Notes under the pieces: generated by a model
Seen by the model: the letters and a program-made list of their open reading frames with translations, nothing else
Databases searched by the model: none
What the model was told of the DNA's origin: nothing
Assembly: GCF_008973485.1 (NCBI RefSeq)
Contig: NZ_CP031223.1
Coordinates: forward strand, 1,426,001-1,490,000
DNA: 64,000 nt
Source: Psychrobacillus glaciei
GTDB taxonomy: Bacteria > Bacillota > Bacilli > Bacillales_A > Planococcaceae
Direction: 5' to 3'
Made by a program: the position numbers and the translations under genes
Shown: piece by piece, positions 1 to 8,117 of the stretch
Numbering within the stretch: position 1 is the stretch's first letter
How the letters are laid out: each line of letters opens with the position of its first letter

Positions 1-1
1 A

Positions 2-562
2 ATAGAAAAAGCTGAAGATAATATAACAAAAGTCAGTTTATTAAAACAATATGAAGAAATGTCCAAAGTGTTAGAGGAGCTACCTCATTTGAAAACAGTA
101 TTACCTTCTGTTATTTTTGAAAAACATTTGGTTATACATGGCTCGAAACGAACTGTAGAGCTCCACTGTTTAGGTGGAGGGCACTCACCAAGCGATACCT
201 TTTTATATTTACCCGATGACAAGATAGCATTCATGGGGGATATCATTACAGAAGACCTTCATTTGCCAATTTATAACCCAAAAGAATTTTTGACTATTCT
301 AGAAAACGTAAAACAAATGGATATGAAAACAGTTGTCCCGGGACATGGGGAAGTAGGGACATTAGCGTTTGGTGAGATATTAATAAATTATTTATCATTT
401 TTAATTAAAAAGGTAATGGATGCGCAACAAAATAATATATCAATGAATGATTTCATCTCAGAGTTTATGATGCCTAGTGAATATGCAAACTGGAAAGGTG
501 TAAATGGAATCACTCGTAACCTTACAACTGTATATAACTTCTATGCAGGAAAGCATGAATAG
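2..562 (+). CDS. MBL-fold metallohydrolase, 5'-truncated by window edge
   Basis: The reading frame is open from base 2 with no stop, so the true start lies outside the window. The visible part is the C-terminal two thirds of a metallo-beta-lactamase-fold hydrolase: GGGHSPSDTFLYLP carries the third metal-site histidine, FMGDII the bridging aspartate and PGHGEV the last histidine. The HxHxDH loop must lie upstream. The tail of about 75 residues after PGHG is helical in character. Such enzymes are zinc hydrolases of thioesters, lactones or phosphodiesters; the substrate cannot be read from the sequence. The stop is 11 bases before the TTG start of the hydrolase pseudogene, so the two were probably cotranscribed. 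Confidence 0.85.
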   Translation: MEKAEDNITKVSLLKQYEEMSKVLEELPHLKTVLPSVIFEKHLVIHGSKRTVELHCLGGGHSPSDTFLYLPDDKIAFMGDIITEDLHLPIYNPKEFLTILENVKQMDMKTVVPGHGEVGTLAFGEILINYLSFLIKKVMDAQQNNISMNDFISEFMMPSEYANWKGVNGITRNLTTVYNFYAGKHE

Positions 563-573
563 GAGGGAGCTTT

Positions 574-1422
574 TTGCAAAGTTACAAGACGATAATGGAT
601 GGAAACACAGTGAATTATTACGAATATGGCGATAAAAACAATCATACCATTGTATGTTTTCACGGACTTACAGGTAATGGTTACTATAGTTTTACCGAAA
701 TAGCAGTCCTTTTGGAAAATGATTTTAATCTCACAATATTTGACAGTCCGGGTCACGGGGAAACGTCCTCGTTTAATAACGAAAGTGATTATCTATTCTC
801 CAAATTAGCCATGTGGTATCAACGAATGATTCAGCATGTTGTGTCCAGACCATTCTATGTGATGGGACATTCATAGGGCGCTGATTTGGAGCTCCATTAT
901 ACACGACATTATCCGGCAACCGTATTAGGTATTATTTTATTGGACGGGGGCTTTACCTTTCCAGAAAACCAGAAAGAAATGACATTTGACTATGCATTTA
1001 AAGGGTGGAATGATTATATGGATCAATCTGTGTTTAATGATTGGACGAGCATTGTTCAGGAATACAAAACATATACGAATAGATGGGATCTTAACAAAGA
1101 ACGCTATGTATCTTCCATTTTCAAAAAGAAGGACGATAGATTTGACCTTGTGGTTTCCAAATTCACCGTGTTGTCCATTATTAGAGCTTTCTTTGTGGAA
1201 CCATTTTCAGTAACCTATCCTTTCATTAAGGTACCGGTACTTCTTATTCATCCTTCTAAACCTGAGAATTTGGATGAAGCAAGAGTAATCGGTATATCAC
1301 AATTAAAAAACAAGATGGACGATGTTACTGTGATAGTAATGGAGGGTGCAGGGCATATGCTGCAGTGGGATGAACCAGAACGAACAGCAAATGAAATTAA
1401 GAAATGGATAGAAATTAAATAA
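574..1422 (+). pseudogene. alpha/beta hydrolase interrupted by in-frame TAG
   Basis: A TTG start at 574 follows an AGGAGG ribosome site at 561-566. The frame runs to TAG at 874-876 and continues in the same frame to 1422, giving 282 codons in all. The N-terminal part has the oxyanion segment CFHGLTGNG. The stop falls inside the nucleophile elbow: MGHS, then TAG, then GADLELHY, where the family has G-H-S-x-G. A single TGG to TAG change (tryptophan, the usual x in many members) would explain it. The C-terminal part keeps a plausible acid region (VLLIHPSKPENLDEA) and the catalytic histidine in GAGHMLQWDEP. Two fragments without a joined nucleophile turn cannot be active, so I call a recent pseudogene. 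Readthrough or a base error in the assembly are the alternatives. Confidence 0.85.
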
Positions 1423-1842
1423 AGAAAATGAGTTGTAAATAATAATTGTTCGCAAAACTTCAATTAAAATTTCAAGATAATCTATTATAATGAAAAGTTT
1501 AGTGATTTTATTCATTTTTAGAATGCGTTACGGAGAACCGTACCACAAGTAAGTGAGGTTCTTATATTGGATAGAGAAGAGATGAGGCTGTTACTAATGG
1601 CATAATGAATTGACTTTTAGGAACAGTCTCGTTTTGAATACTGAGGACTCAGGCCTTGTTATTATATTTGAGTCAATGTCATAATTACCTATTTCAGTTA
1701 TTGTTCTTGAATATAACGTTCTATTCTCGTTGATTGGAGTGAATATTTACCTTGATCGGATTTTAAAGCTAATTGTCCTATTAAATATTGATTCGATTGA
1801 GAAATTTTTAACTTTTAAATTAGGTTTTTCTAGTGCAATGGA
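1423..1842. other. Gene-free gap between convergent genes
   Basis: About 420 bases between the hydrolase pseudogene and the sigma-factor gene, which converge on it. I see no gene or clear terminator. At 1529-1563 an inverted repeat, AGAACC pairing with GGTTCT, surrounds CCGTACCAC, and a related sequence lies at 8349-8382. The rest is AT-rich without recognisable coding content. Confidence 0.5.
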
Positions 1843-2703
1843 CTAAATGGGCAATTTCTCAGGATTCATGGTCATATACATTTCGTTAATTTTGACATTA
1901 CAAATATAAAAACTGAGGATACTATGGACCGTGCCATTCATGTAAATCACGACTGCTGGCTGACCATTGACATTTTTAACTTCAAAATAAAAATCCTCAG
2001 GGACTTTTTTAATTATTCCGTACAATAAGGCCAAAACGTTGGATAGGGATACGATAGGACGAATAGCAGCCTTGACTATTCCTCCACCATCAGAGTATAG
2101 AATGACATTTTCAGAAATAAGTTCTAATAAGGTATCCCTATTTTGCGTTTGAAATGCTTGGATAAAGCGATTAATAATTGACTCATTTATCTCATAGTTT
2201 AAGCTTTCACCCTCAACGCGTGATATCTTCTGCTTAGCCCGGCTGAAAATTTTTCTACAGTTTTCTTCTTTCTTTTCAATGATGTTAGCAATCTCCAAAT
2301 ATGAGAAATCAAATACCTCTCTTAAAAGGAGGACTGCTCGTTCATCTGGCACCAAATGTTCCATCATCCGTAAATAGGCAATACTCAATCCTTCTTTTTG
2401 TAGAACAACTTCAGATGGATCTAAATCACTTGATTTCTCTAGCAATAATGGCTCAGGATTCCATGGCCCCACGTAATGTTCTCGTCTGTATCGTGCTGAT
2501 CTTAATACATCAAGACAGCGGTTAGTCATCATTTTGCAGAGATACGCTTTATTATTATCTATCTTCTGTTCATTAATTTGGTACGCTTTTAAAAAGGTTT
2601 CTTGCACAATATCTTCTGCTTCCACGATTGAACCTAACATACGATAACCTAGTGAAAACAACAATGGTTTAAATTGTTGATAATCCTCATTACTAATTTG
2701 CAC
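1843..2703 (-). CDS. ECF41-type RNA polymerase sigma factor with SnoaL-like tail
   Basis: Extracytoplasmic-function sigma factor of 286 residues with a GTG start. Region 2 spans about residues 10-75 (GYRMLGSIVEAEDIVQETFL) and region 4 about 108-160 (FDFSYLEIANII, helix-turn-helix). Three features mark group ECF41: WNPEPLL at residue 81 in the linker (family WLPEP), SDGGG at about 204, and NPEKL at the very end. The roughly 120-residue C-terminal extension has an NTF2/SnoaL-like fold; in the ECF41 group this extension, rather than a classical anti-sigma factor, modulates activity (family knowledge). The gene starts 4 bases after the stop of the FAD oxidoreductase, so it is the second gene of that unit. 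It probably activates the promoter at 4022-4048. Confidence 0.9.
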   Translation of the reverse strand: MQISNEDYQQFKPLLFSLGYRMLGSIVEAEDIVQETFLKAYQINEQKIDNNKAYLCKMMTNRCLDVLRSARYRREHYVGPWNPEPLLLEKSSDLDPSEVVLQKEGLSIAYLRMMEHLVPDERAVLLLREVFDFSYLEIANIIEKKEENCRKIFSRAKQKISRVEGESLNYEINESIINRFIQAFQTQNRDTLLELISENVILYSDGGGIVKAAIRPIVSLSNVLALLYGIIKKVPEDFYFEVKNVNGQPAVVIYMNGTVHSILSFYICNVKINEMYMTMNPEKLPI

Positions 2704-2707
2704 GTTA

Positions 2708-3988
2708 TCAACTCTTTTCCTTTTTAATGATTTCTTCCGCTGCTTGTTTACCGCTACTGACTGCTCCTACTGACAAAATAGAATCGAGTGAAGCCCAATC
2801 TCCTGCTATATATAATCCTGGAATTTCGGTTTTAAAACGGCTTAACTTTTGTTCATCTCCTATTTGAGGTAAGCGTTGGTTAACTGTAATTTGAGGGATA
2901 AAACGGCTTGTAATTACATGTTTTTGCCACCCTGGCTGTAGCTTCTCTAAGAATAGTTCAAGCTCGTTTCTAACCTTTTTTCCTTCTATGGGTTCATCTG
3001 GGTAGTGATATTTAAACACATGCAGAATTGAACTTTTTGCATCATAGGAAAGTCGTGCATAATTCGAATGTACGGAAAAATAAAAGGGATCAGTGATGCC
3101 CATGGCGAACAATCGCTTTGGATTAGGAAGTTGCGTTAAAGCAACGTCTAAAGTTGCTCCTCTTACAGTTGTTATTTGTGAAAAAAATTCCCTCTGGGGA
3201 AGATTAATCTTTTCACCTAACATTTTAATAAGCTCGTGAGGACCAGTAGTACAAATTACATACTTCCCATGAATTTCCTCGTCATTGGCCAAAACTAAAT
3301 TAAAATAATCATGTTCGACCGATTCAATTTGTTTTACAACTGTACGTGATTTAACCTGTACACCAGAGATAACTGCTTTTTTGTGGAGTTGGTCTATGAT
3401 TGTCTGCCAACCCCCATCTAGATAAAGTACGCCGCCCATAGCAATTTTCATATTCGATACCATTAACTTTGCGCTTGCCTTTTCAGGAGCATGGCAATAC
3501 GTCGCAAGTCTTCCTAGTAAATAGAGTAATGATTGAACTTTTTCTGAACCTGCTGTTTGCTGTACCCATTGTTCGAAAGTCTGCTGTGCTAACTTTTCGG
3601 TATTAATGGAAATCACTTTCATCAAAACTCTAGCCCATTCAATACGTTCTTTCCAATTTAAAAGACTTGTTGTGAAAAGTCCTAAAGGAGTAAAAGGCGC
3701 TGCGTATTCCATATTTTTTTCAACTAAAATGCCACCTAATTTAGGGGGTTTCCCTTTAAGTTGTACATCTAATTCTTCGAGAATCGACTTGGCTTTTCCT
3801 TTTTTATAAAGAGCGTGTGGACCTAAATTGAAATACTGTTCACGTATCCGATCGGTTCTAGATCTTCCACCAACTATTTTCCCTTTTTCTAGTATTAATA
3901 TAGACAAATCGGTTTTAGCTAAAAAATTAGCAGCCACGAAACCAGCTATCCCACCACCGACAATAATAACGTCCCATTTTTGAGTCAT
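2708..3988 (-). CDS. FAD-dependent oxidoreductase, phytoene-desaturase/amine-oxidase type
   Basis: Protein of 426 residues from ATG at 3988, chosen because GGGAGG lies 6 bases upstream; an in-frame TTG at 4003 overlaps that ribosome site. The N-terminus has the dinucleotide-binding fingerprint IIVGGGIAGFVAANFLA and the glutamate segment LILEKGKIVGGRSRT. The C-terminus has the second FAD contact GLYIAGDWASLDSILSVGA. The central region resembles phytoene dehydrogenase-like and monoamine-oxidase-like enzymes; no substrate can be named. It is the first gene of a two-gene unit with the ECF41 sigma factor. ECF41 factors are known to pair with small redox or epimerase proteins (the COE group), so an FAD oxidoreductase as partner fits that theme while being of a different fold. 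Confidence 0.85.
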   Translation of the reverse strand: MTQKWDVIIVGGGIAGFVAANFLAKTDLSILILEKGKIVGGRSRTDRIREQYFNLGPHALYKKGKAKSILEELDVQLKGKPPKLGGILVEKNMEYAAPFTPLGLFTTSLLNWKERIEWARVLMKVISINTEKLAQQTFEQWVQQTAGSEKVQSLLYLLGRLATYCHAPEKASAKLMVSNMKIAMGGVLYLDGGWQTIIDQLHKKAVISGVQVKSRTVVKQIESVEHDYFNLVLANDEEIHGKYVICTTGPHELIKMLGEKINLPQREFFSQITTVRGATLDVALTQLPNPKRLFAMGITDPFYFSVHSNYARLSYDAKSSILHVFKYHYPDEPIEGKKVRNELELFLEKLQPGWQKHVITSRFIPQITVNQRLPQIGDEQKLSRFKTEIPGLYIAGDWASLDSILSVGAVSSGKQAAEEIIKKEKS

Positions 3989-4021
3989 AATATAACCTCC
4001 CAAAGTTTATTCATAACTAAA

Positions 4022-4048
4022 GACGAGGATAGTAGAATATATGTGACA
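4022..4048 (-). promoter_or_regulatory. Predicted ECF41-dependent promoter of the oxidoreductase-sigma unit
   Basis: Read on the minus strand, TGTCACA (4048-4042) is followed by exactly 16 bases and CGTC (4025-4022). This matches the published ECF41 target promoter, TGTCACA-n16-CGTC. It lies 34 bases upstream of the oxidoreductase ATG, at the right distance for transcription of the unit. The match supports positive autoregulation of the sigma factor. Confidence 0.85.
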
Positions 4049-4387
4049 AGTTCATGGAAATTAGTTTATAACGGAGCTCAAATCACTTTTCATCAATGGT
4101 AATTCATATTCTTTTATAATGGATGGCTTTAAAGTGCTGGATAGTTTTGTTAGAAAATTATTTATAGGCAAAGGAATAGTAAAGTATCTTAATTTAAGGT
4201 GCCTCGTTATCGATCGATTCAGAATTGCATTACAACTTGGTACCTTTCACTTATTTAAAAGATACGGAGAGAACATCATTTGAATAATTTAGATCAGAGT
4301 CAAAATCAATAGAGATACTTACAGACGATGAATTATTTGAAAAAGTAAAACTCATTAAGGATATTCTATTTTAAATTATATAATACA

Positions 4388-4745
4388 AAAGTTGCCCTTG
4401 TACTCCGAAGATATTGAAAACTCCAATTTTTCAATTTGCTAAAACAGCTATTATGAAAAAAGGCAACTTCGCGTCAATATGGTGGAAAGATACCTTCTTT
4501 TTCTGCTCTCTTTTTACCCTATTTCTACTCTTTTTCCTTCGTCAAGGTTATGAATCGCTAGAGATTGGCAGCGAATACGGCAAGGGCACCCTGTATGTTT
4601 ATTCCAAATAGACTCGTGGATGAGGCTAAATCATACCCGTGTCAGTTATTTAGTTTACTGTTTTTCGCTTCAATCTTGTAGAATAATTTCGCTTTTCCTT
4701 GAATTCCTCGGTCATTTGGAAAGCTTCCTGCTCTGTATGTTCCAT
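4388..4745 (-). pseudogene. Decayed C-terminus of an IS1182-family transposase
   Basis: On the minus strand, pieces in shifted frames rebuild the conserved end of IS1182-type DDE transposases: EEFKEK, a shift, IEAKNSKLNN, a stop, then HGYDLASSTSLFG and IQGALAVFAANL, a stop, and RFITLTKEKE. In the family this reads roughly as IEAKNSELK-HGYD followed by QGA-FxxNLKRI. At least one frameshift and two nonsense codons are present, and the N-terminal and catalytic parts are gone. The bases after the stop, down to about 4388 (AAAAGTTGCCCTTGTAC on the plus strand), look like the terminal region of such an element. It is a dead remnant. Confidence 0.7.
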
Positions 4746-4761
4746 TGATTTAAATAAAAAA

Positions 4762-4800
4762 ATCGAGATATTCCACGATTAAATCGTCGAATATCTCGAT
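4762..4800 (-). terminator. Long near-perfect hairpin with T-run on minus strand
   Basis: ATCGAGATATTC at 4762-4773 pairs with GAATATCTCGAT at 4789-4800, and the inner ACGATT/AATCGT also pairs, with one mismatch between them. On the minus strand the stem is followed by seven T bases, so it has the form of an intrinsic terminator for leftward transcription. No intact gene lies to its right on that strand, so it may belong to the decayed IS region. Confidence 0.5.
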
Positions 4801-5290
4801 AAGTTAAAATATCTGGATTTTTTCAGTGCTCTCTAGAAAAACAAACCGTTTTTTTAGGCTTATTTTATTTTAGGGATTTAATTAAAATGGCCCTTTACAA
4901 TTCTATAATTGAAACTTTAAAAATATATAATTTCTCTAGTGTCGCATTAAAATAATTTAATACACGAATTAGATTTGAATTTTCTGCATTACTATTTCTC
5001 CATAGAAAAAACCTTTATAATGGTTTGGTGATAGTAATCTATACAAATCCACTAAAAAGAGTCACACAAGTGGATAAGATTACACGGAAAATAGCATTTG
5101 AACAATGGTATTTACCGATTTCCAATAAATTATTGGAGACGCTAGTGAAAAACCTACATTAAGACTACTATACGTAGAGGTTTTATATGGCCTTTAAGTG
5201 ATTGTGTATTTTCATCTGAAGGAATTTGAAAAAAATTGACGTTTTTAAGAAGGAATAAAATGCCTGTTAACAGCAATAAACTTAACAGAA

Positions 5291-5369
5291 AAGGATTCTT
5301 TTTTCATCTTTTAGGTGAAAAAGAGAATTCCACTGAAAAGCAGACAAGTCAACTTTTTAGTGGGATTTT
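5291..5369. other. Two adjacent hairpins upstream of aspartase gene
   Basis: GGATTCTTTTTTCATC (from 5293) pairs imperfectly with GGTGAAAAAGAGAATTCC (to 5331). Directly after it CCACTGAAAAG (5330-5340) pairs with CTTTTTAGTGG (5353-5363), followed by GATTTTG. They may be a terminator for a lost gene or a leader structure for aspA; the sequence does not decide. Confidence 0.35.
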
Positions 5370-5477
5370 GTGTTTGTAGGTAATAATCTAGGATTATTAC
5401 TTTTAGATTGTGTTAATCTATTAAGAGATGAATAATATTCTAAAATAAATGTTTTCTTAGAAATGGAGATTATGATA

Positions 5478-6902
5478 ATGGTTACCACAGAGTTTCGTAT
5501 GGAAAAAGATTTTTTAGGGGAAAAGGAAATTCCGAAAAATGCTTATTATGGAGTTCAAACAATGAGAGCAGTCGAAAACTTTCCGATTACAGGATATCGA
5601 ATTCACCCGGAACTTATAAAATCTTTAGGTATTGTGAAAAAAGCTGCAGCATTAGCAAATATGGAAGTTGGCATGTTGGAGAAAGAAATCGGACAATTGA
5701 TTATTCAAGCATGTGATGAAGTTATTGCTGGAAAATGGAATGATCAATTTATTGTCGATCCTATTCAAGGTGGTGCAGGAACATCAATTAATATGAATGC
5801 AAACGAAGTCATTGCAAATCGTGCTCTTGAGCTAATGGGAGAAGAAAAAGGGAATTATACATTCATTAGCCCAAATAGCCATATTAATATGTCACAATCA
5901 ACAAATGATGCATTCCCAACGGCTATACATATCGCAGTACTGCGCTTAATGGATCAATTACTGGAAGCTACTAAAACGATGCAAAAAGCATTTGTTTCGA
6001 AAGCAAAAGAATTTGAAGGTATTATTAAAATGGGGCGTACTCATCTTCAAGATGCTGTGCCAATCTTATTGAGTCAAGAATTTGAATCATATAGTCGTGT
6101 CATTTCACGTGACATTGATCGAATTTCACTTTCGAGAAAACACTTATATGACATCAATATGGGTGCAACTGCCGTTGGTACAGGATTAAATGCAGATCCT
6201 TTATATATTAAATTAGTCGTTCGAAATCTTAGTGAATTCAGTGACTTACCATTAAAATGTGCCGAACATTTAGTGGACGCTACTCAAAATACAGATTGTT
6301 ATACGGAAGTATCTGCAAATTTAAAAGTTTGTATGATTAATATGTCAAAAATCGCAAATGACTTTCGCTTAATGGCTTCTGGACCACGAGATGGTTTATT
6401 TGAAATCAAATTACCTGCTCGTCAACCAGGGTCATCAATCATGCCTGGAAAAGTAAATCCTGTAATGGCTGAAGTCGTAAACCAAGTAGCTTTCCAAGTC
6501 ATGGGGAATGATTTAACTATTTCTGCAGCTTCTGAAGCTGGCCAATTTGAACTAAATGTCATGGAACCGGTTCTATTTTATAATTTAATCCAATCCATTT
6601 CGATTATGAATAATGTATTTACAGTATTTACTGAAAAATGTTTAGTAGGCATTACGGCAAATAAAGAACGTTTAAGAGAATACGTTGAAAAAAGTGTGGG
6701 AATTATCACTGCAGTAAATCCGCATATCGGATACGAACTTGCAGCTCAAATTGCAAAAGAAGCCATTGCTACCGGGGCTTCTGTACGTGAACTTTGTATA
6801 CAATCTGGCGCTTTAACGGCAGAACAATTAGATTTAATATTAGATCCATTTGAAATGACACATCCTGGTATTGCTGGTGGTAGAACTCTTGTAAAGAGTT
6901 GA
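5478..6902 (+). CDS. aspA: Aspartate ammonia-lyase (aspartase)
   Basis: Aspartase reversibly deaminates L-aspartate to fumarate and ammonia in the cytoplasm. The 474-residue product has the fumarase/aspartase superfamily signature GSSIMPGKVNPV (catalytic SS loop), the GRTHLQDAVP motif, NMNANEVIANRA and SPNSHINMSQSTNDAFP. The terminal HPGIAGG and the EVVNQVAFQVMGND stretch after the signature favour aspartase over class II fumarase, which has PTQCEA there. I start at ATG 5478 because TGGAGA at 5464-5469 is correctly spaced; ATG codons at 5463 and 5472 are in frame but lack a site. No asparaginase gene is adjacent, unlike the ansAB operon of Bacillus subtilis. Confidence 0.92.
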   Translation: MVTTEFRMEKDFLGEKEIPKNAYYGVQTMRAVENFPITGYRIHPELIKSLGIVKKAAALANMEVGMLEKEIGQLIIQACDEVIAGKWNDQFIVDPIQGGAGTSINMNANEVIANRALELMGEEKGNYTFISPNSHINMSQSTNDAFPTAIHIAVLRLMDQLLEATKTMQKAFVSKAKEFEGIIKMGRTHLQDAVPILLSQEFESYSRVISRDIDRISLSRKHLYDINMGATAVGTGLNADPLYIKLVVRNLSEFSDLPLKCAEHLVDATQNTDCYTEVSANLKVCMINMSKIANDFRLMASGPRDGLFEIKLPARQPGSSIMPGKVNPVMAEVVNQVAFQVMGNDLTISAASEAGQFELNVMEPVLFYNLIQSISIMNNVFTVFTEKCLVGITANKERLREYVEKSVGIITAVNPHIGYELAAQIAKEAIATGASVRELCIQSGALTAEQLDLILDPFEMTHPGIAGGRTLVKS

Positions 6903-6948
6903 TTGCAAAGTTTTAGTATGAAAAAGAAGTAAGGGAGTTTTTAATCAG

Positions 6949-7041
6949 ATGATAAGTGTGGAACATTGGCGGACACATTTTCATTTGATAGAAAAATGTC
7001 CTGAATGCCAAATCAACATGATGAATTTAAAAACGCACTGA
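6949..7041 (+). CDS. Possible small protein with CPEC motif
   Basis: A 30-residue frame starts at ATG 6949, 12 bases after GGGAG (6932-6936), and begins 46 bases downstream of aspA. It contains two histidines (HWRTHFH) and a CPEC pair, which could form a small zinc site. I do not recognise the protein. Length and spacing make it a weak candidate, but the amino-acid pattern is not random-looking. Confidence 0.35.
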   Translation: MISVEHWRTHFHLIEKCPECQINMMNLKTH

Positions 7042-7096
7042 AGTGCATAGTGTTCAGGCACGCAAACTATTCAAAATAGTCTTGGTGCCTGGCACT
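7042..7096. repeat. REP-like palindromic repeat, copy 1
   Basis: Fifty-five bases with nested symmetry: an outer arm of AGTGC and CAGGCAC pairs with GTGCCTGGCACT, and an inner ACTATT/AATAGT stem has a 3-base loop. A diverged copy lies in opposite orientation at 7344-7398. It begins at the stop codon of the small ORF. Confidence 0.65.
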
Positions 7097-7343
7097 ATAA
7101 ATCTAGTATTTAAGTCTAAGTATTGTTTTTTATACTTAGGCTTTAATTTGTTGGGAAGAAAAATAATAAATTAAAAAGGAGTGCAAAACAGTGAGGATAA
7201 TAAGAACAGGAGTCACATATGATGACGAAATAAAAAATAAGTATCTCGTTAGGGAAGGGTAGCTTAAGGACCAGAGAAAAGCGCTTGTTCTGATGAAAAA
7301 TCCAGGTCGGGCAGATGCATTTGTCCAAAACTAAACAACGCAT

Positions 7344-7398
7344 GAAAGGTACTAGGCACTTATTGAATTCTGAATAGTGTGAGAACTCGGCGCCTTTC
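7344..7398. repeat. REP-like palindromic repeat, copy 2 (inverted)
   Basis: GAAAGG at 7344 pairs with CCTTTC at 7393-7398. The inner ATTGAATTCTGAATAGT matches the inner part of the copy at 7042-7096 in reverse complement, as does the AGGCAC block. This copy is more diverged. Confidence 0.55.
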
Positions 7399-7490
7399 AC
7401 TAAAAATATTTTTCATGTAAATAAGTCGGAAATATATAAAGGTGAACAAAACCTTGTATATTTTTGACTTAATTCTAAAGTGCCGGTTTA

Positions 7491-8117
7491 TCATTCGCAT
7501 CTGTACTTGAACTTAGGCTCTGTCTGAATATAAAAAGCATTTCTTACTTGTGCACACCAATTTGCAAAGGCTGATCTCCATTCAGGAGTGTTAAAGAATT
7601 GATCAACAGTTTGAGTTTCAGAATGCCAAACTATAAATAGGTTGAGTGGGGCAATTCCTCCTGCCCAAATTCCATTATTTGCGTCAGTGTCTTCTTCCCT
7701 TACTAATAATAATGGTAGACCAAATTGAAAAGCCATTGAAGGTTCTACTTGTGAATAAACAGATCCTTCCCAGACTGAGGTTGATGGTGGGCGTGATCCT
7801 GTATTGACCTCAACTGTTCGTATTTTAAAGCGACGAAGGTTTACTGCTAACATCCCATAGCTTGATGAAACTAACCGACGAATATCAGTTAAAATGGATT
7901 CGGGATAACTTTCGCTTAATGGTAATGTGCGCGGAAAAAGTAAAGCATTCTCAATCTCTAAAATCAGACGGTTTAGAAACCGTTGTTGGTTGTCATTTAA
8001 ATGAGTTGTCGTACTTAAAAATATGGGAATACGATAAGCGCGGTCAATACACTCTTGATGTGCCGATTCTATTTTTACTATATCTTTACGTAAAGGGTTA
8101 TACTCATTAATACTCAC
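7491..8117 (-). CDS. Orphan 208-residue protein, possible nucleotide-binding fold
   Basis: GTG start at 8117 with AGGTG 5 bases upstream. I do not recognise a named family with certainty. Visible blocks: a first strand RIPIFLST at about residue 28, FPRTLPLSESYPES at about 62, a helix-strand unit IRRLVSSSYGMLAVNLRRF at about 79, and a conserved-looking YSQVEPSMAFQFGLPLLLV at about 123. A strand, a helix ending in a glutamate, then a hydrophobic strand resembles Rossmann-like TIR or nucleoside-deoxyribosyltransferase folds, where such a glutamate is catalytic; this is inference only. There is no signal peptide or membrane segment. It stands alone between a repeat-bearing gap and rqcH. Confidence 0.75.
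   Translation of the reverse strand: MSINEYNPLRKDIVKIESAHQECIDRAYRIPIFLSTTTHLNDNQQRFLNRLILEIENALLFPRTLPLSESYPESILTDIRRLVSSSYGMLAVNLRRFKIRTVEVNTGSRPPSTSVWEGSVYSQVEPSMAFQFGLPLLLVREEDTDANNGIWAGGIAPLNLFIVWHSETQTVDQFFNTPEWRSAFANWCAQVRNAFYIQTEPKFKYRCE

Larger units (their letters stand above)
4004..5477. other. Long gene-free region with decayed sequences
   Basis: About 1.47 kb without an intact gene. It contains the ECF41 promoter at its left edge, a short open C-terminal-like fragment at 4294-4374 (no start codon), the IS1182-type transposase remnant at 4388-4745, a long hairpin at 4762-4800, a decayed reading frame at 4887-5162 with one internal stop, and two adjacent hairpins at 5291-5369 before the aspartase gene. 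The pattern is of several old insertions that have eroded. Confidence 0.7.
6903..7490. other. Gap with a small ORF and two palindromic repeats
   Basis: About 590 bases between aspA and the minus-strand orphan gene. It contains a possible 30-codon gene (6949-7041) and two related palindromic repeats (7042-7096 and 7344-7398). Between them a short frame at 7191-7262 has a ribosome-site-like AAGGAG but no recognisable product. Confidence 0.6.

Noticed and set aside
4414-4611. 65-codon plus-strand frame in the accessory gap
   Set aside because: It is the antisense of the IS1182 transposase remnant and has no ribosome site.
7191-7262. GTG-started 23-residue frame with AAGGAG upstream
   Set aside because: Too short and featureless to support; lies between two repeats.
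7143-7400. 85-codon minus-strand frame
   Set aside because: Covers a palindromic repeat and has no recognisable protein pattern or ribosome site.
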